Shown here: positions 8,473 through 16,348 of the stretch, piece after piece
Layout: each line of letters begins with the position of its first letter
Numbering within the stretch: the stretch's first letter is position 1
NCBI GenBank assembly: GCA_031844405.1
Contig: JAUZVC010000003.1
Location: 186,001-250,000, forward strand
Reading direction: 5' to 3'
Length of the DNA stretch: 64,000 nt
Source of the DNA: Knoellia sp031844405
Lineage (GTDB): Bacteria > Actinomycetota > Actinomycetes > Actinomycetales > Dermatophilaceae
The notes under the pieces: generated by a model
What the model saw: the letters and a program-made list of their open reading frames with translations, nothing else
Told to the model about the DNA's origin: nothing
Databases searched by the model: none
Translations under genes and position numbers: made by a program

Positions 8473-9522
8473 TCAGGACCCGGCGGGCGGGGGAGGAGCG
8501 GTGCTGTGTCGCACGACGAGCTCGGTGTCGACGACGACCTCGGTCTCGGTCCCGTCCGGGGTGTCGACCCCGAGCGCACGGAGAAGGATCTCGGCCGCCT
8601 GGCGTCCCTGCGCGGCGACGTCCTGACGCACGGTCGTCAGCCCCAGGACGTTGCTCAGGGCGTGGTCGTCGATGCCGATGACCGACAGGTCCTCGGGGAT
8701 GCGCAGGCCCTCGGCACGGGCCGCGGCCAGGACGCCGATCGCCATCTCGTCCGACGCGGCCGCGACGGCCGTCGGGCGCTCCGGCGCGGCGAGGAGGGTG
8801 CGGGTGTCGTGGGCCGCGCTGTCGGCGGTCCAGTCGGAGCCGAGGATCCACTGCTTCTGCTCGGCGAGGCCGTGGACGCGCATGACGTCGCGGAACGCGT
8901 CGAGACGCGCCTGAGGCGTCTGGATGTGCGCGACGTTGGACGGGACGGCGCCGACATAGGCGATGCGCTCGTGACCGAGCGAGACGAGGTGCTCTGTGGC
9001 GAGCCGCATCGCCTGCGCGTCGTCGATGCGGACGTTGGGCCGGCCGGCGACCGGGGTGCCGATCGCGACGAGCGGCAGGCCGAGCCGGTCGACGAGCTCG
9101 AGCTCCTCGTCGGTCATGGGCAGGTTGAGGGTGATGACGCCGTCGACCCGCTTCCACAGCATGTTCTGGGAGAGCGGCAGGCGCCGGTCGTAGGACTCGT
9201 CCTCGAGGTCGAAGAGGAGCACGTGGTGGCCGTGGCGACGCAGCGTCTTCTCGATGGCGCTCACGAGCGTGGCGAAGAACCACCGGGTGAGGAAGGGCGC
9301 GACGACGCCGACGACCTGGGTGCGACCGGAGGCGAGCGAGGTGGCCGTCGGGCTCGCGACGTAGTCGAGCTCGGTGGCGACCTTGAAGACCCGTTCGCGA
9401 GTGCGTGGGCTCACGCGGTCGAGTCCGCGGAGCGCGCGGGAGACCGTGGCCACGGAGACCCCGGCCTCCCGCGCGACATCCGTGATGGTGCTCATCCGCC
9501 GCCGGCGGTCGGGAGCGGGCAT
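8473..9522 (-). CDS. LacI-family transcriptional regulator of the adjacent sugar importer
   Basis: This 349-residue regulator has an N-terminal helix-turn-helix (TITDVAREAGVSVATVSRALRG) with hinge PTATSLASGRTQVVGVV, followed by a periplasmic-binding-protein-like sugar-sensing domain (VDGVITLNLP, SDEMAIGVLAAARAEGLRIPEDLSVIGIDDH). It is the last gene of an operon with two permeases and a binding protein; its ATG lies 3 bases after the permease stop with GAAGGG upstream, so translation is probably coupled. An inner ATG (9495) is a possible shorter start. By family logic it should repress the operon until the imported sugar or a derivative binds; a TGTAA-N6-TTACA palindrome upstream of the operon is the likely operator. 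Confidence 0.88.
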   Translation of the reverse strand: MPAPDRRRRMSTITDVAREAGVSVATVSRALRGLDRVSPRTRERVFKVATELDYVASPTATSLASGRTQVVGVVAPFLTRWFFATLVSAIEKTLRRHGHHVLLFDLEDESYDRRLPLSQNMLWKRVDGVITLNLPMTDEELELVDRLGLPLVAIGTPVAGRPNVRIDDAQAMRLATEHLVSLGHERIAYVGAVPSNVAHIQTPQARLDAFRDVMRVHGLAEQKQWILGSDWTADSAAHDTRTLLAAPERPTAVAAASDEMAIGVLAAARAEGLRIPEDLSVIGIDDHALSNVLGLTTVRQDVAAQGRQAAEILLRALGVDTPDGTETEVVVDTELVVRHSTAPPPPAGS

Positions 9523-9525
9523 CGG

Positions 9526-10479
9526 TCAGCCCTTCAGACCACCAGCGAGCAGGCCGCGGACGAAGAAGCGCTGCAACGCGAGGAACACGACGACCGGGAC
9601 GATCATCGAGATGAACGCACCTGCGGAGAGCAGGTACCACGCACTGCCACGCGTGCCCGCGAGCTCGGCGACGCGAACGGTGATCGGCGCGACCTCGGGC
9701 GTGCCGCCGATGAAGATGAGCGAGACGAGCAGGTCGTTCCAGACCCAGAGGAACTGGAAGATCCCGAACGCCGCGATCGCCGGCGTGAGCAGCGGCAGGA
9801 GGATCTTGAAGAAGATCGTCACGTGACCGGCGCCGTCGACCCTGGCCGCCTCCATGAGCTCGCCCGGGAGCTCGCGCATGAAGTTGTGGATGAGGAACGT
9901 CGCGAGCGGCAACGCGAAGATCGTGTGCGATATCCACACCGACCAGTACGAGTTCCCGAGCCCGAGCTTGTTCGTGTAGATGTCGAGCAGCGGGATGAGC
10001 GCGATCTGGAGCGGCACGATCTGGAGCGCGAAGACGGCCACGAAGAGCGCGTTCCGCCCGGGGAAGGGCACCCACGCGAACGCGTAGGCCGCGAGCGACG
10101 CGAGGAAGATCGGCAGCATGACCGCCGGGATCGTGATGACGATCGTGTTGACGAAGTACTGGGTGAAGCTCGCGGAGCTGCCGGGCTCGAGGGCCTGGCG
10201 GTAGTTCTCGAGGGTGAACGCTCCCGGGTTCGCGAACGCGTTCCACCACCCGTCGCGGTTGATGTCGCGCTGAGAGCGGAACGACGTGACGAGGAGGCCG
10301 ACCGTCGGCGTCGTCCACAGCACCGCGATGATGACGGCGACGAGGCTGGCCCAGCGCGAGTTGAGGGCGCTGGCTGCGTCGCCCGTGGCGGACCGCTTGG
10401 CCTTCTTGACCTTGGTGGCGGGTGCGACGACCTCGTCGGAGACCGACTCGGGCGTGGCCGCCGGTTGCAGGGTGCTCAC
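9526..10479 (-). CDS. CUT1 sugar ABC importer permease (MalG type)
   Basis: This 317-residue permease has six membrane helices after a cytoplasmic N-terminus rich in Lys and Ala. The EAA loop that docks on the ATPase reads ELMEAARVDGAGHVTIFFKILLPLLTPAI. The C-terminus QRFFVRGLLAGGLKG is typical of MalG-type subunits. It starts with GTG 3 bases after the stop of the MalF-type gene. With that gene and the lipoprotein upstream it forms an importer most like the AglEFG alpha-glucoside type; the substrate is inference. No ATPase gene is present in the operon. Confidence 0.9.
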   Translation of the reverse strand: MSTLQPAATPESVSDEVVAPATKVKKAKRSATGDAASALNSRWASLVAVIIAVLWTTPTVGLLVTSFRSQRDINRDGWWNAFANPGAFTLENYRQALEPGSSASFTQYFVNTIVITIPAVMLPIFLASLAAYAFAWVPFPGRNALFVAVFALQIVPLQIALIPLLDIYTNKLGLGNSYWSVWISHTIFALPLATFLIHNFMRELPGELMEAARVDGAGHVTIFFKILLPLLTPAIAAFGIFQFLWVWNDLLVSLIFIGGTPEVAPITVRVAELAGTRGSAWYLLSAGAFISMIVPVVVFLALQRFFVRGLLAGGLKG

Positions 10480-10482
10480 GGC

Positions 10483-11499
10483 TCAGGCCTCCTTGCGCAT
10501 CTGGACGATGTTGTAGGTGACGATCGGGATGACGAGGACGAAGAGCAGCACGGCCATGGCGGCGCCGAGCCCGGGGGCGTCGTAGCGGAAGCTCTGGTTG
10601 TAGAACTCGTTGGCCACGACCGAGGTGTCGAACTGCCCGGCCGTCATGGTCCGGACGATGTCGAAGACCTTGAGCGTGCCGATGCCGATCGTCGTGAGGA
10701 CGACGACGAGGGCGGCGCGGATGCTCGGCAGGGTGATGTAGCGGAACATCCGGAAGCCGTAGACGCCGTCGAGGTGGGCCGCCTCGATGATGTCGTCGGG
10801 GATGGCCTTGATGGCCGCGGACAGGATCGTCATGGCGAAGCCCGCCTGGATCCACACCATGACGAGGATGAGCATGAGCGTGTTGAGCGGAGCGTCGAGC
10901 AGGAACTGCCGCGTCTCGAACCCGAACATCTTGAGGATCTGGTTGAGCAGACCGATCTGGGGACGGTCGGTCTGCTTGTACTGGTAGACGAACTTCCAGA
11001 TGATGCTCGCGCCGACCATGGAGATCGCCATCGGCAGGAAGATGAGGGCCTTGGCGAAGGCCTCGCCGCGAGCGCGGTCGATGAGGATGGCGTAGAGGAG
11101 CCCGATCGCGGTCGCGAGGAAGGGCACGAGGATGACCCAGAGCGCGGTGTTGCGCAGGACCGTGATGAGCTCGGGCTGGCTGAACATCGCCGAGTAGTTG
11201 GCGAACGAGAAGTCACCCTCGCCGGTCTTGCCGCGCAGCGACTGCAGGATGGTGAGGATCGCCGGGTACATCAGGCCGATGGCGAGGAGCAGGATGGCCG
11301 GGCCCGCGAAGAGGGCGCCCTGGACCTTCTCGCCCGAGCGGCCCTTGAACAGCGACGCGAGGAACAGGACGAGGCCGAAGATCGCGGCGAAGAACGCGAT
11401 CGCGAAAAACATGAGCACGAACTTGCCCGCCGTGCTCTCGGCGCGCAGCAAAGGCTCGGGAATTGCGGACGGCGCGGCGCTCAGCAGGCTCGCGACCAT
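10483..11499 (-). CDS. CUT1 sugar ABC importer permease (MalF type)
   Basis: This 338-residue permease carries an extra N-terminal membrane helix (FVLMFFAIAFFAAIFGLVLFLASLF) before the permease core, and the EAA loop reads DIIEAAHLDGVYGFRMFRYITLPSIRAA. The ATG at 11499 follows GGAGG with 7-base spacing; the 20 codons further upstream lie in the intergenic hairpin region and were rejected. The gene is separated from the binding-protein gene by a 94-base spacer containing a 15-bp hairpin, which probably lets the binding protein be made in excess over the membrane subunits. It pairs with the MalG-type gene downstream. Confidence 0.88.
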   Translation of the reverse strand: MVASLLSAAPSAIPEPLLRAESTAGKFVLMFFAIAFFAAIFGLVLFLASLFKGRSGEKVQGALFAGPAILLLAIGLMYPAILTILQSLRGKTGEGDFSFANYSAMFSQPELITVLRNTALWVILVPFLATAIGLLYAILIDRARGEAFAKALIFLPMAISMVGASIIWKFVYQYKQTDRPQIGLLNQILKMFGFETRQFLLDAPLNTLMLILVMVWIQAGFAMTILSAAIKAIPDDIIEAAHLDGVYGFRMFRYITLPSIRAALVVVLTTIGIGTLKVFDIVRTMTAGQFDTSVVANEFYNQSFRYDAPGLGAAMAVLLFVLVIPIVTYNIVQMRKEA

Positions 11500-11537
11500 G
11501 ACTCCACCTCCGGATGTGAGGGAGCAGCAAGAGGGAA

Positions 11538-11570
11538 GCCGGGGTGGGGTGGACCCCACCCCACCCCGGC
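11538..11570 (-). terminator. Intra-operon attenuator hairpin
   Basis: A perfect 15-bp stem, GCCGGGGTGGGGTGG pairing with its complement across a 3-base loop, sits between the binding-protein stop (11594) and the first permease start (11499). In sugar ABC operons, such hairpins commonly stop part of transcription or protect the 3' end of the binding-protein mRNA. No T-run follows on the minus strand. Confidence 0.7.
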
Positions 11571-11593
11571 GTGGACCCGATCAGCAGATCAGG

Positions 11594-12967
11594 TCAGGAC
11601 TTCGGCCAACTGTTCTCGATGAAGTCGAGGGTCGCCTTGTCGTCCTGGCCGGTGATCCAGTTGACCATGCCCTTCCAGAAGGTGCCTGCGCCGACGGCGC
11701 CGGGCATGAGGTCGGAGCCGTCGAACCGGAAGGTCGCGCTCTTGTCCGTGAGGGTCTTCGCGGACAGGTTGTCGATCGGGTTCTTGAGCAGCTCCGGGTC
11801 GACGTTGACGTTCGCCGTGAGGCAGCCACCGGTGCCACAGGTCTTGGCGCGCTCGACGGCCCACTCGGTCGAGGAGAGGTAGGTCTGGAACGCCTTGACC
11901 TCGGGGGCGTCGCGGAACGCCGCGGTCACCTCACCGGCGCCGAGCACCGGCTTCGTGGTCTCGTCCTTGGCCGGCAGGTAGAAGGCCCAGACGTCACCGT
12001 CCTCGGCGACGTTGGTGCCCTCGGGGAAGTTCGCCGAGTAGAACGAGGCCTGACGGTGCATGAAGCAGGTGCCGTCGAGGATCGGCAGGCCGGCGTCCTG
12101 GAAGGAGGTCGACGCGATCGTCTTCACGTCACCCTGACCGCCGTTGACGTACTTCGGGTTCTTGAGGATCTTGCCGACCTCGGCGAGCGCCGTGGCGACG
12201 GCCGGGTCGTTGAACGGGATCTCGTGGTTGACCCACTTGTCGTAGGTCTCCGGGCCGGCCGTGCGGAGCATGACGTCCTCGACCCAGTCGGTGGCCGGCC
12301 AGCCGGTGGCGTCACCGGACTCGATGCCGGCACACCACGGCTTGGCGTCGGGGTTGTCGGTCGCGATCTTGTCGGTGAGCGTGAGGAGCTCGTCCCACGT
12401 CTTGGGGACCTCGTAGCCCTTGTCCTTGAACGCGGTGGGGGAGTACCACACGTAGGACTTGACGTTGGCGCCGAGCGGGGCGGCGTAGAACTTGCCGTCG
12501 ACGGTGCCGTAGGTCTTCCAGTCGGGCATGTTCTTGTCGACGTTGGCCTCGGTCTCCGGCGGCGCCGGGATGACCTTGCCGGTCGCCACGAGCGTCTTGA
12601 GGAGGCCGGGCTGCGGGAGGTAGGCGATGTCGGGGGCGTTGCCACCCTTGACGCGCACGGAGATCTGGGCCTCCATCTCGCGCGAGCCCTCGTACTTGAC
12701 CTTGACGCCGGTGCATTCCTCGAACGGCTTGTAGGACGCGATGTGCGGCCCGTCCTCGGGGGCGACGATCGTCGTGTAGACCGACACCTCCTTGCCCTTG
12801 AGGTCGCCGAACTTCTCGTAGGGCGCGCAGTCGATCTTCGTGGCTGCCGAGTCCGAGCCGGCGTCGTCGCCGCCGTCGTCGGACCCGCCGCAGGCGGCCA
12901 GTCCGAGGGAGACCGCCGCGAGGGTCGCGAGGACCTTCGCCGAGCGGCGCTGTGCGTTGTGGGCCAT
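11594..12967 (-). CDS. CUT1 sugar-binding lipoprotein (AglE-like)
   Basis: This 457-residue extracytoplasmic binding protein has a lipoprotein signal: basic start, hydrophobic VLATLAAVSLGLAAC with the lipobox cysteine at residue 26, then an acidic Gly/Ser/Asp linker. The mature part has family-1 features (NAPDIAYLPQPG, TWDELLTLTDKI, ATDWVEDVML) and several cysteines that could form disulfides outside the cell. It heads the operon with two permeases and LacI. ATG at 12967 follows GGAGGCGGG. The resemblance is to alpha-glucoside binders of the AglE type, but the ligand is not proven by sequence. Confidence 0.88.
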   Translation of the reverse strand: MAHNAQRRSAKVLATLAAVSLGLAACGGSDDGGDDAGSDSAATKIDCAPYEKFGDLKGKEVSVYTTIVAPEDGPHIASYKPFEECTGVKVKYEGSREMEAQISVRVKGGNAPDIAYLPQPGLLKTLVATGKVIPAPPETEANVDKNMPDWKTYGTVDGKFYAAPLGANVKSYVWYSPTAFKDKGYEVPKTWDELLTLTDKIATDNPDAKPWCAGIESGDATGWPATDWVEDVMLRTAGPETYDKWVNHEIPFNDPAVATALAEVGKILKNPKYVNGGQGDVKTIASTSFQDAGLPILDGTCFMHRQASFYSANFPEGTNVAEDGDVWAFYLPAKDETTKPVLGAGEVTAAFRDAPEVKAFQTYLSSTEWAVERAKTCGTGGCLTANVNVDPELLKNPIDNLSAKTLTDKSATFRFDGSDLMPGAVGAGTFWKGMVNWITGQDDKATLDFIENSWPKS

Positions 12968-13044
12968 TGCCCGCCTCCATCTGTTGCAGGGGACGTGCCG
13001 CGGCCATTTCCCGACCTCGGCACTGAGGGTGATCCGTCTCGCAG

Positions 13045-13060
13045 TGTAAAAGCGGTTACA
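13045..13060. promoter_or_regulatory. Candidate LacI-family operator for the AglE-like operon
   Basis: TGTAAAAGCGGTTACA has 5-bp inverted arms, TGTAA and TTACA, around AAGCGG. It lies 78 bases upstream of the binding-protein start, where the promoter of the minus-strand operon should be, and stands out as A/T-rich in a GC-rich region. The natural ligand would be the LacI protein encoded at 8473-9522. Confidence 0.6.
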
Positions 13061-13131
13061 TACGCTCGTCAGCAGTTCTTCGAGATTGTCCGGTCACGAT
13101 CCCGTAACACGCGCCGCGAGCGTGCGGGAAG

Positions 13132-13162
13132 GCGACGGCATACGAGCGCCGTATGCCGTTGC
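13132..13162. terminator. parC terminator built from inverted GTATGCCG motifs
   Basis: CGGCATAC (13136-13143) and GTATGCCG (13151-13158) are inverted copies separated by 7 bases. With flanking pairs they give a stem of about 12 bp including one G-T pair. The hairpin lies 28 bases downstream of the parC stop (minus strand). Confidence 0.6.
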
Positions 13163-13189
13163 GCCGAGGACCGTGGGACCTGCGCCCGG

Positions 13190-15628
13190 TCAGGCCGGCG
13201 GCGCGCCGATACCGGTGATGACCGAGGAGCCCTGGACCCCGGAGCCGTCGCGGCGGCCGGTGGCCTCGGGAAGCTCGATGGCGACGCCGCCGGCTCCACT
13301 GGCCCGGGCCGGGGTGGCGCCCACCCAGGCGAGGACGAGGGTGTCCTCGCCCTTGAGGAAGCGGTGGGCCCGGACGCCGCCGGTGCCGCGGCCCTTGGCC
13401 GGGTACTCGGCGTAGGGCGTGACCTTGATCGCGCCGGGCTGCGTGCCGGGCAGTGCGTCGGCGGAGCCCGACGCCGTGACGACGACGGCCTCGCGGCCCG
13501 GGTCGACGACCCCGAAGAAGGCGACGCGCTGGCCCGAGGCGAGCCTCACGCCCGCCATGCCGCCGGCGGTGCGCCCCTGAGGCCGGACCGAGGAGGCGGG
13601 GAAGCGGAGCAGCTGGGCGTCGGAGGTGACGAAGACGAGGTCCTCGTCGCCGGTGACGACCTGGCCCACGCCGACGACGGAGTCGCCGTCCTTGAGGGAG
13701 ACGACCTCCCAGTCGTGGGCCTTGGGCTGGTCGGCGGTGACGCGCTTGACGACGCCCTGTGCGGTGCCGAGGGCGAGCCCGGGGCCGTCGGGGTCGAGCG
13801 AGACGATGCCGACCGGCTCCTCGCCGCGCGGGAGGTCGACGTAGGCAGCCAGCGGTGCCCCGCCCGAGAGCGAGGGCGCGCCGCCCAACGGGGGCAGCGC
13901 CGGCAGCTCGAGCGCGCTGATCCGGATCATCCGGCCACGGCTCGTCACGAGGCCGACCTCGCCGCGCGCCGTCGTGCGGACGGCGCCGACCACGGCGTCG
14001 TGCTTGGCGCGGGGACCGTCGGCGGGGATCGGCTCGGCGTTCGAGGTGCGGGCGAGCAGGCCGGTCGAGGAGAGGAGGACGAAGCAGGGGTCGTCGCTCA
14101 CCTCGAGAGGGGTCGAGGCGCTCACCGGGTTGCCGGCGGACTCGAGGAGGACGGTGCGGCGGGGAGTGCCGTACTTCTTGGCGACCTCGGCGAGCTCGCT
14201 CGAGACGGTGCGGTGGAGCAGCTTCTCGTCGCCGAGGATCGCCTCGAGCTCCTCGATCTGCTTCTGGAGCTCGTCACGGCGCTGCTCGAGCTCGAGGCGC
14301 GAGAACTTCGTGAGGCGGCGCAGCTGGAGGTCGAGGATGTGGTTGGCCTGGACCTCGCTGAGGTCGAAGACGTCCATGAGCCGTGACCTGGCGGTCGCGG
14401 TGTCCTCGCTGCTGCGGATGAGCTGGATGACCTCGTCGATGTCGAGGATCGCGATGAGCAGGCCCTCGACGAGGTGGAGCTGGTCCTTGGCCTTGCCGAG
14501 GCGGAACTCGGTGCGGCGGCGGACCACCTCGATGCGGAACTCGACGTAGTGGCGCAGGAGGTCCTTGAGCCCGAGGGTCTGCGGCTGCCCGTCGACGAGC
14601 GCGACGTTGTTGATGCCGAAGGAGTCCTCCATCGGCGTGAGCTTGTAGAGCTGCTCGAGGACGGCCTCGGGGTTGAAGCCGTTCTTGACCTCGATGACGA
14701 GCCGGAGGCCGTGCTTGCGGTCGGTGAGGTCCTTGACGTCGCTGATGCCCTGGAGCTTCTTGCCCTGGACGAGGGTCTTCATCCGCTCGATGACCTTCTC
14801 GGGGCCGACGAGGTAGGGCAGCTCGGTGACGACGATGCCCGACTTGCGCGGGGTGATCTTCTCGATGCGCGCGGTCGCGCGGGTGCGGAACGTGCCCTTG
14901 CCGGTGAGGTAGGCGTCGCGGATGCCGTCGAGCCCGACGATTCGGCCGCCGAGCGGCAGGTCGGGGCCGGGGACGAACTTCATGAGGTCGTCGAGGCTGC
15001 AGTCGGGATGGGCGATGAGGTGGCGGGCCGCGCCGATGACCTCGACGAGGTTGTGCGGCGGCATGTTGGTCGCGAACCCGACGGCGATGCCGCTCACGCC
15101 GTTGACGAGGAGGTTGGGGTAGGCCGCGGGAAGCACGCCGGGCTGGAGCAGCTGGTCGTCGTAGTTGGGGACGAAGTCGACGGTGTCCTCGTCGAGGCTC
15201 GCCGTCATCGTCAGCGCCGCCGGGGCGAGCCGGGCCTCGGTGTAGCGGGATGCGGCCGGGCCGTCGTCGAGGGAGCCGAAGTTGCCGTGGCCGTCGACGA
15301 GGGGCAGCCGCATCGTGAACGGCTGCGCCATGCGGACGAGGGCGTCGTAGATCGCGGTGTCGCCGTGCGGGTGGTACTTGCCCATGACGTCGCCGACGAC
15401 GCGCGAGGACTTCACGTGGCCACGGTCGGGGCGCAGCCCCATCTCGCTCATCGAGTAGAGGATGCGGCGCTGCACCGGCTTGAGGCCGTCACGCACGTCC
15501 GGCAGGGCGCGCGAGTGGATGACCGACACGGAGTACTCGAGGAAGGCGTTCTGCATCTCGAGCCCGACGTCGATGTCGACGATGTTCTCGGCGATCTCTT
15601 CGGGCGGTGTCGTCGTGCGCTTGGCCAT
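13190..15628 (-). CDS. parC: DNA topoisomerase IV subunit A
   Basis: This 812-residue DNA-cleaving subunit pairs with ParE (4538-6685). The winged-helix region has VMGKYHPHGDTAIYDALVRM, the quinolone-resistance region, with Thr91 and Asp95 at the positions of GyrA Ser83 and Asp87. The catalytic tyrosine is Y129 in ASRYTEARL. The tower and coiled-coil domains follow (LELEQRRDELQKQIEELEAIL), then a C-terminal beta-propeller with irregular blades. The GyrA-box QRRGGKG is not evident, which with the neighbouring parE supports ParC over GyrA. ATG at 15628; a perfect hairpin lies in its leader. Transcription ends at a motif-built hairpin at 13132-13162. Confidence 0.9.
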   Translation of the reverse strand: MAKRTTTPPEEIAENIVDIDVGLEMQNAFLEYSVSVIHSRALPDVRDGLKPVQRRILYSMSEMGLRPDRGHVKSSRVVGDVMGKYHPHGDTAIYDALVRMAQPFTMRLPLVDGHGNFGSLDDGPAASRYTEARLAPAALTMTASLDEDTVDFVPNYDDQLLQPGVLPAAYPNLLVNGVSGIAVGFATNMPPHNLVEVIGAARHLIAHPDCSLDDLMKFVPGPDLPLGGRIVGLDGIRDAYLTGKGTFRTRATARIEKITPRKSGIVVTELPYLVGPEKVIERMKTLVQGKKLQGISDVKDLTDRKHGLRLVIEVKNGFNPEAVLEQLYKLTPMEDSFGINNVALVDGQPQTLGLKDLLRHYVEFRIEVVRRRTEFRLGKAKDQLHLVEGLLIAILDIDEVIQLIRSSEDTATARSRLMDVFDLSEVQANHILDLQLRRLTKFSRLELEQRRDELQKQIEELEAILGDEKLLHRTVSSELAEVAKKYGTPRRTVLLESAGNPVSASTPLEVSDDPCFVLLSSTGLLARTSNAEPIPADGPRAKHDAVVGAVRTTARGEVGLVTSRGRMIRISALELPALPPLGGAPSLSGGAPLAAYVDLPRGEEPVGIVSLDPDGPGLALGTAQGVVKRVTADQPKAHDWEVVSLKDGDSVVGVGQVVTGDEDLVFVTSDAQLLRFPASSVRPQGRTAGGMAGVRLASGQRVAFFGVVDPGREAVVVTASGSADALPGTQPGAIKVTPYAEYPAKGRGTGGVRAHRFLKGEDTLVLAWVGATPARASGAGGVAIELPEATGRRDGSGVQGSSVITGIGAPPA

Positions 15629-15658
15629 GGAGGTCGGGCTTGCCTTCGGTCGGGTGGT

Positions 15659-15676
15659 CCCACGACGGGTCGTGGG
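15659..15676. promoter_or_regulatory. Hairpin between nitroreductase and parC
   Basis: CCCACGA/TCGTGGG form a perfect 7-bp stem with a CGGG loop in the 67-base gap. It may end part of the nitroreductase transcript or be a leader structure for parC. Confidence 0.4.
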
Positions 15677-15695
15677 GCGATCACTCCATCTTCAC

Positions 15696-16334
15696 TCAGC
15701 CGTCCGACGGCGCGGTCGCCGACTCGCCGAACCGCCCGACGTGCAGCACGTCACCGAGCGGGCGCCGCCCCCGCGCGAGCGAGGGGCTGCGCACGCGTTC
15801 GGCCTCGTGACCCAAGGCGACGACGCCGACGACACGGCGGTCGGGCGGGACGGCATACGCGTCCTTGACGGCGTCGTGACGCGCCGCCGGGACGCCGAAG
15901 AAGAGCCCGCCGAGGCCGGCGTCGACGACGCCGAGGAGGAGGATCATCGCGGCCATCGCCGTGTCGGTGTCCCAGTAGGGGATGGGCCAGCGGTCGAGCG
16001 AGCGGTCGGTCCAGCCCTTGTCGGGCTCCGCATAGCGGTCGAGGTATGCCGTGGGGTCGGCGAGCATGAGCAGCAGCACCGGCGCTGCGGAGACACCGCG
16101 CAGCCACGCGTCGGGCTCGCGGTCGGTCTCGCGGGTCACCTCCCAGAATCGCGCGCGGTCGGCGGGGTCGACGAGGGCCAGGACGTCCCAGCCCTGCGTG
16201 TGGCCGGCGCTCGGGGCGCGCTGGGCGAGCCGGACGAGGCCGACGACCGTGTCGAGCGGGACCGGCCGGTCGGGGTCGAACCGGCGCACCATCCGACGGC
16301 GCGACACCGCGTCGAGAAGTTCCATGCCTCCCAT
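15696..16334 (-). CDS. Nitroreductase-family flavoprotein
   Basis: This 212-residue FMN-dependent oxidoreductase has the family start MELLDAVSRRRMVRRFDPDRPV, a phosphate-binding basic patch, then RLAQRAPSAGHTQGWDVLAL for FMN contacts and GLGGLFFGVP near the C-terminal FMN site. Substrates of such enzymes vary (nitroaromatics, quinones, flavin chemistry), so none is assigned. Starts at 16334 or 16325 are possible; GGAGG is one base from the latter, too close for normal use. The divergent gene begins at 16349, so the two starts are about 14-24 bases apart and one or both mRNAs may be leaderless. It is probably read through into parC. Confidence 0.8.
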   Translation of the reverse strand: MGGMELLDAVSRRRMVRRFDPDRPVPLDTVVGLVRLAQRAPSAGHTQGWDVLALVDPADRARFWEVTRETDREPDAWLRGVSAAPVLLLMLADPTAYLDRYAEPDKGWTDRSLDRWPIPYWDTDTAMAAMILLLGVVDAGLGGLFFGVPAARHDAVKDAYAVPPDRRVVGVVALGHEAERVRSPSLARGRRPLGDVLHVGRFGESATAPSDG

Positions 16335-16348
16335 GGTCTCGTGCCACC

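Noticed and set aside
8020..11622. A 1200-codon plus-strand open frame across the first sugar operon
   Set aside because: It overlaps four clear minus-strand genes; its product is an Asp/Arg/Glu-rich low-complexity chain typical of GC-rich antisense frames.
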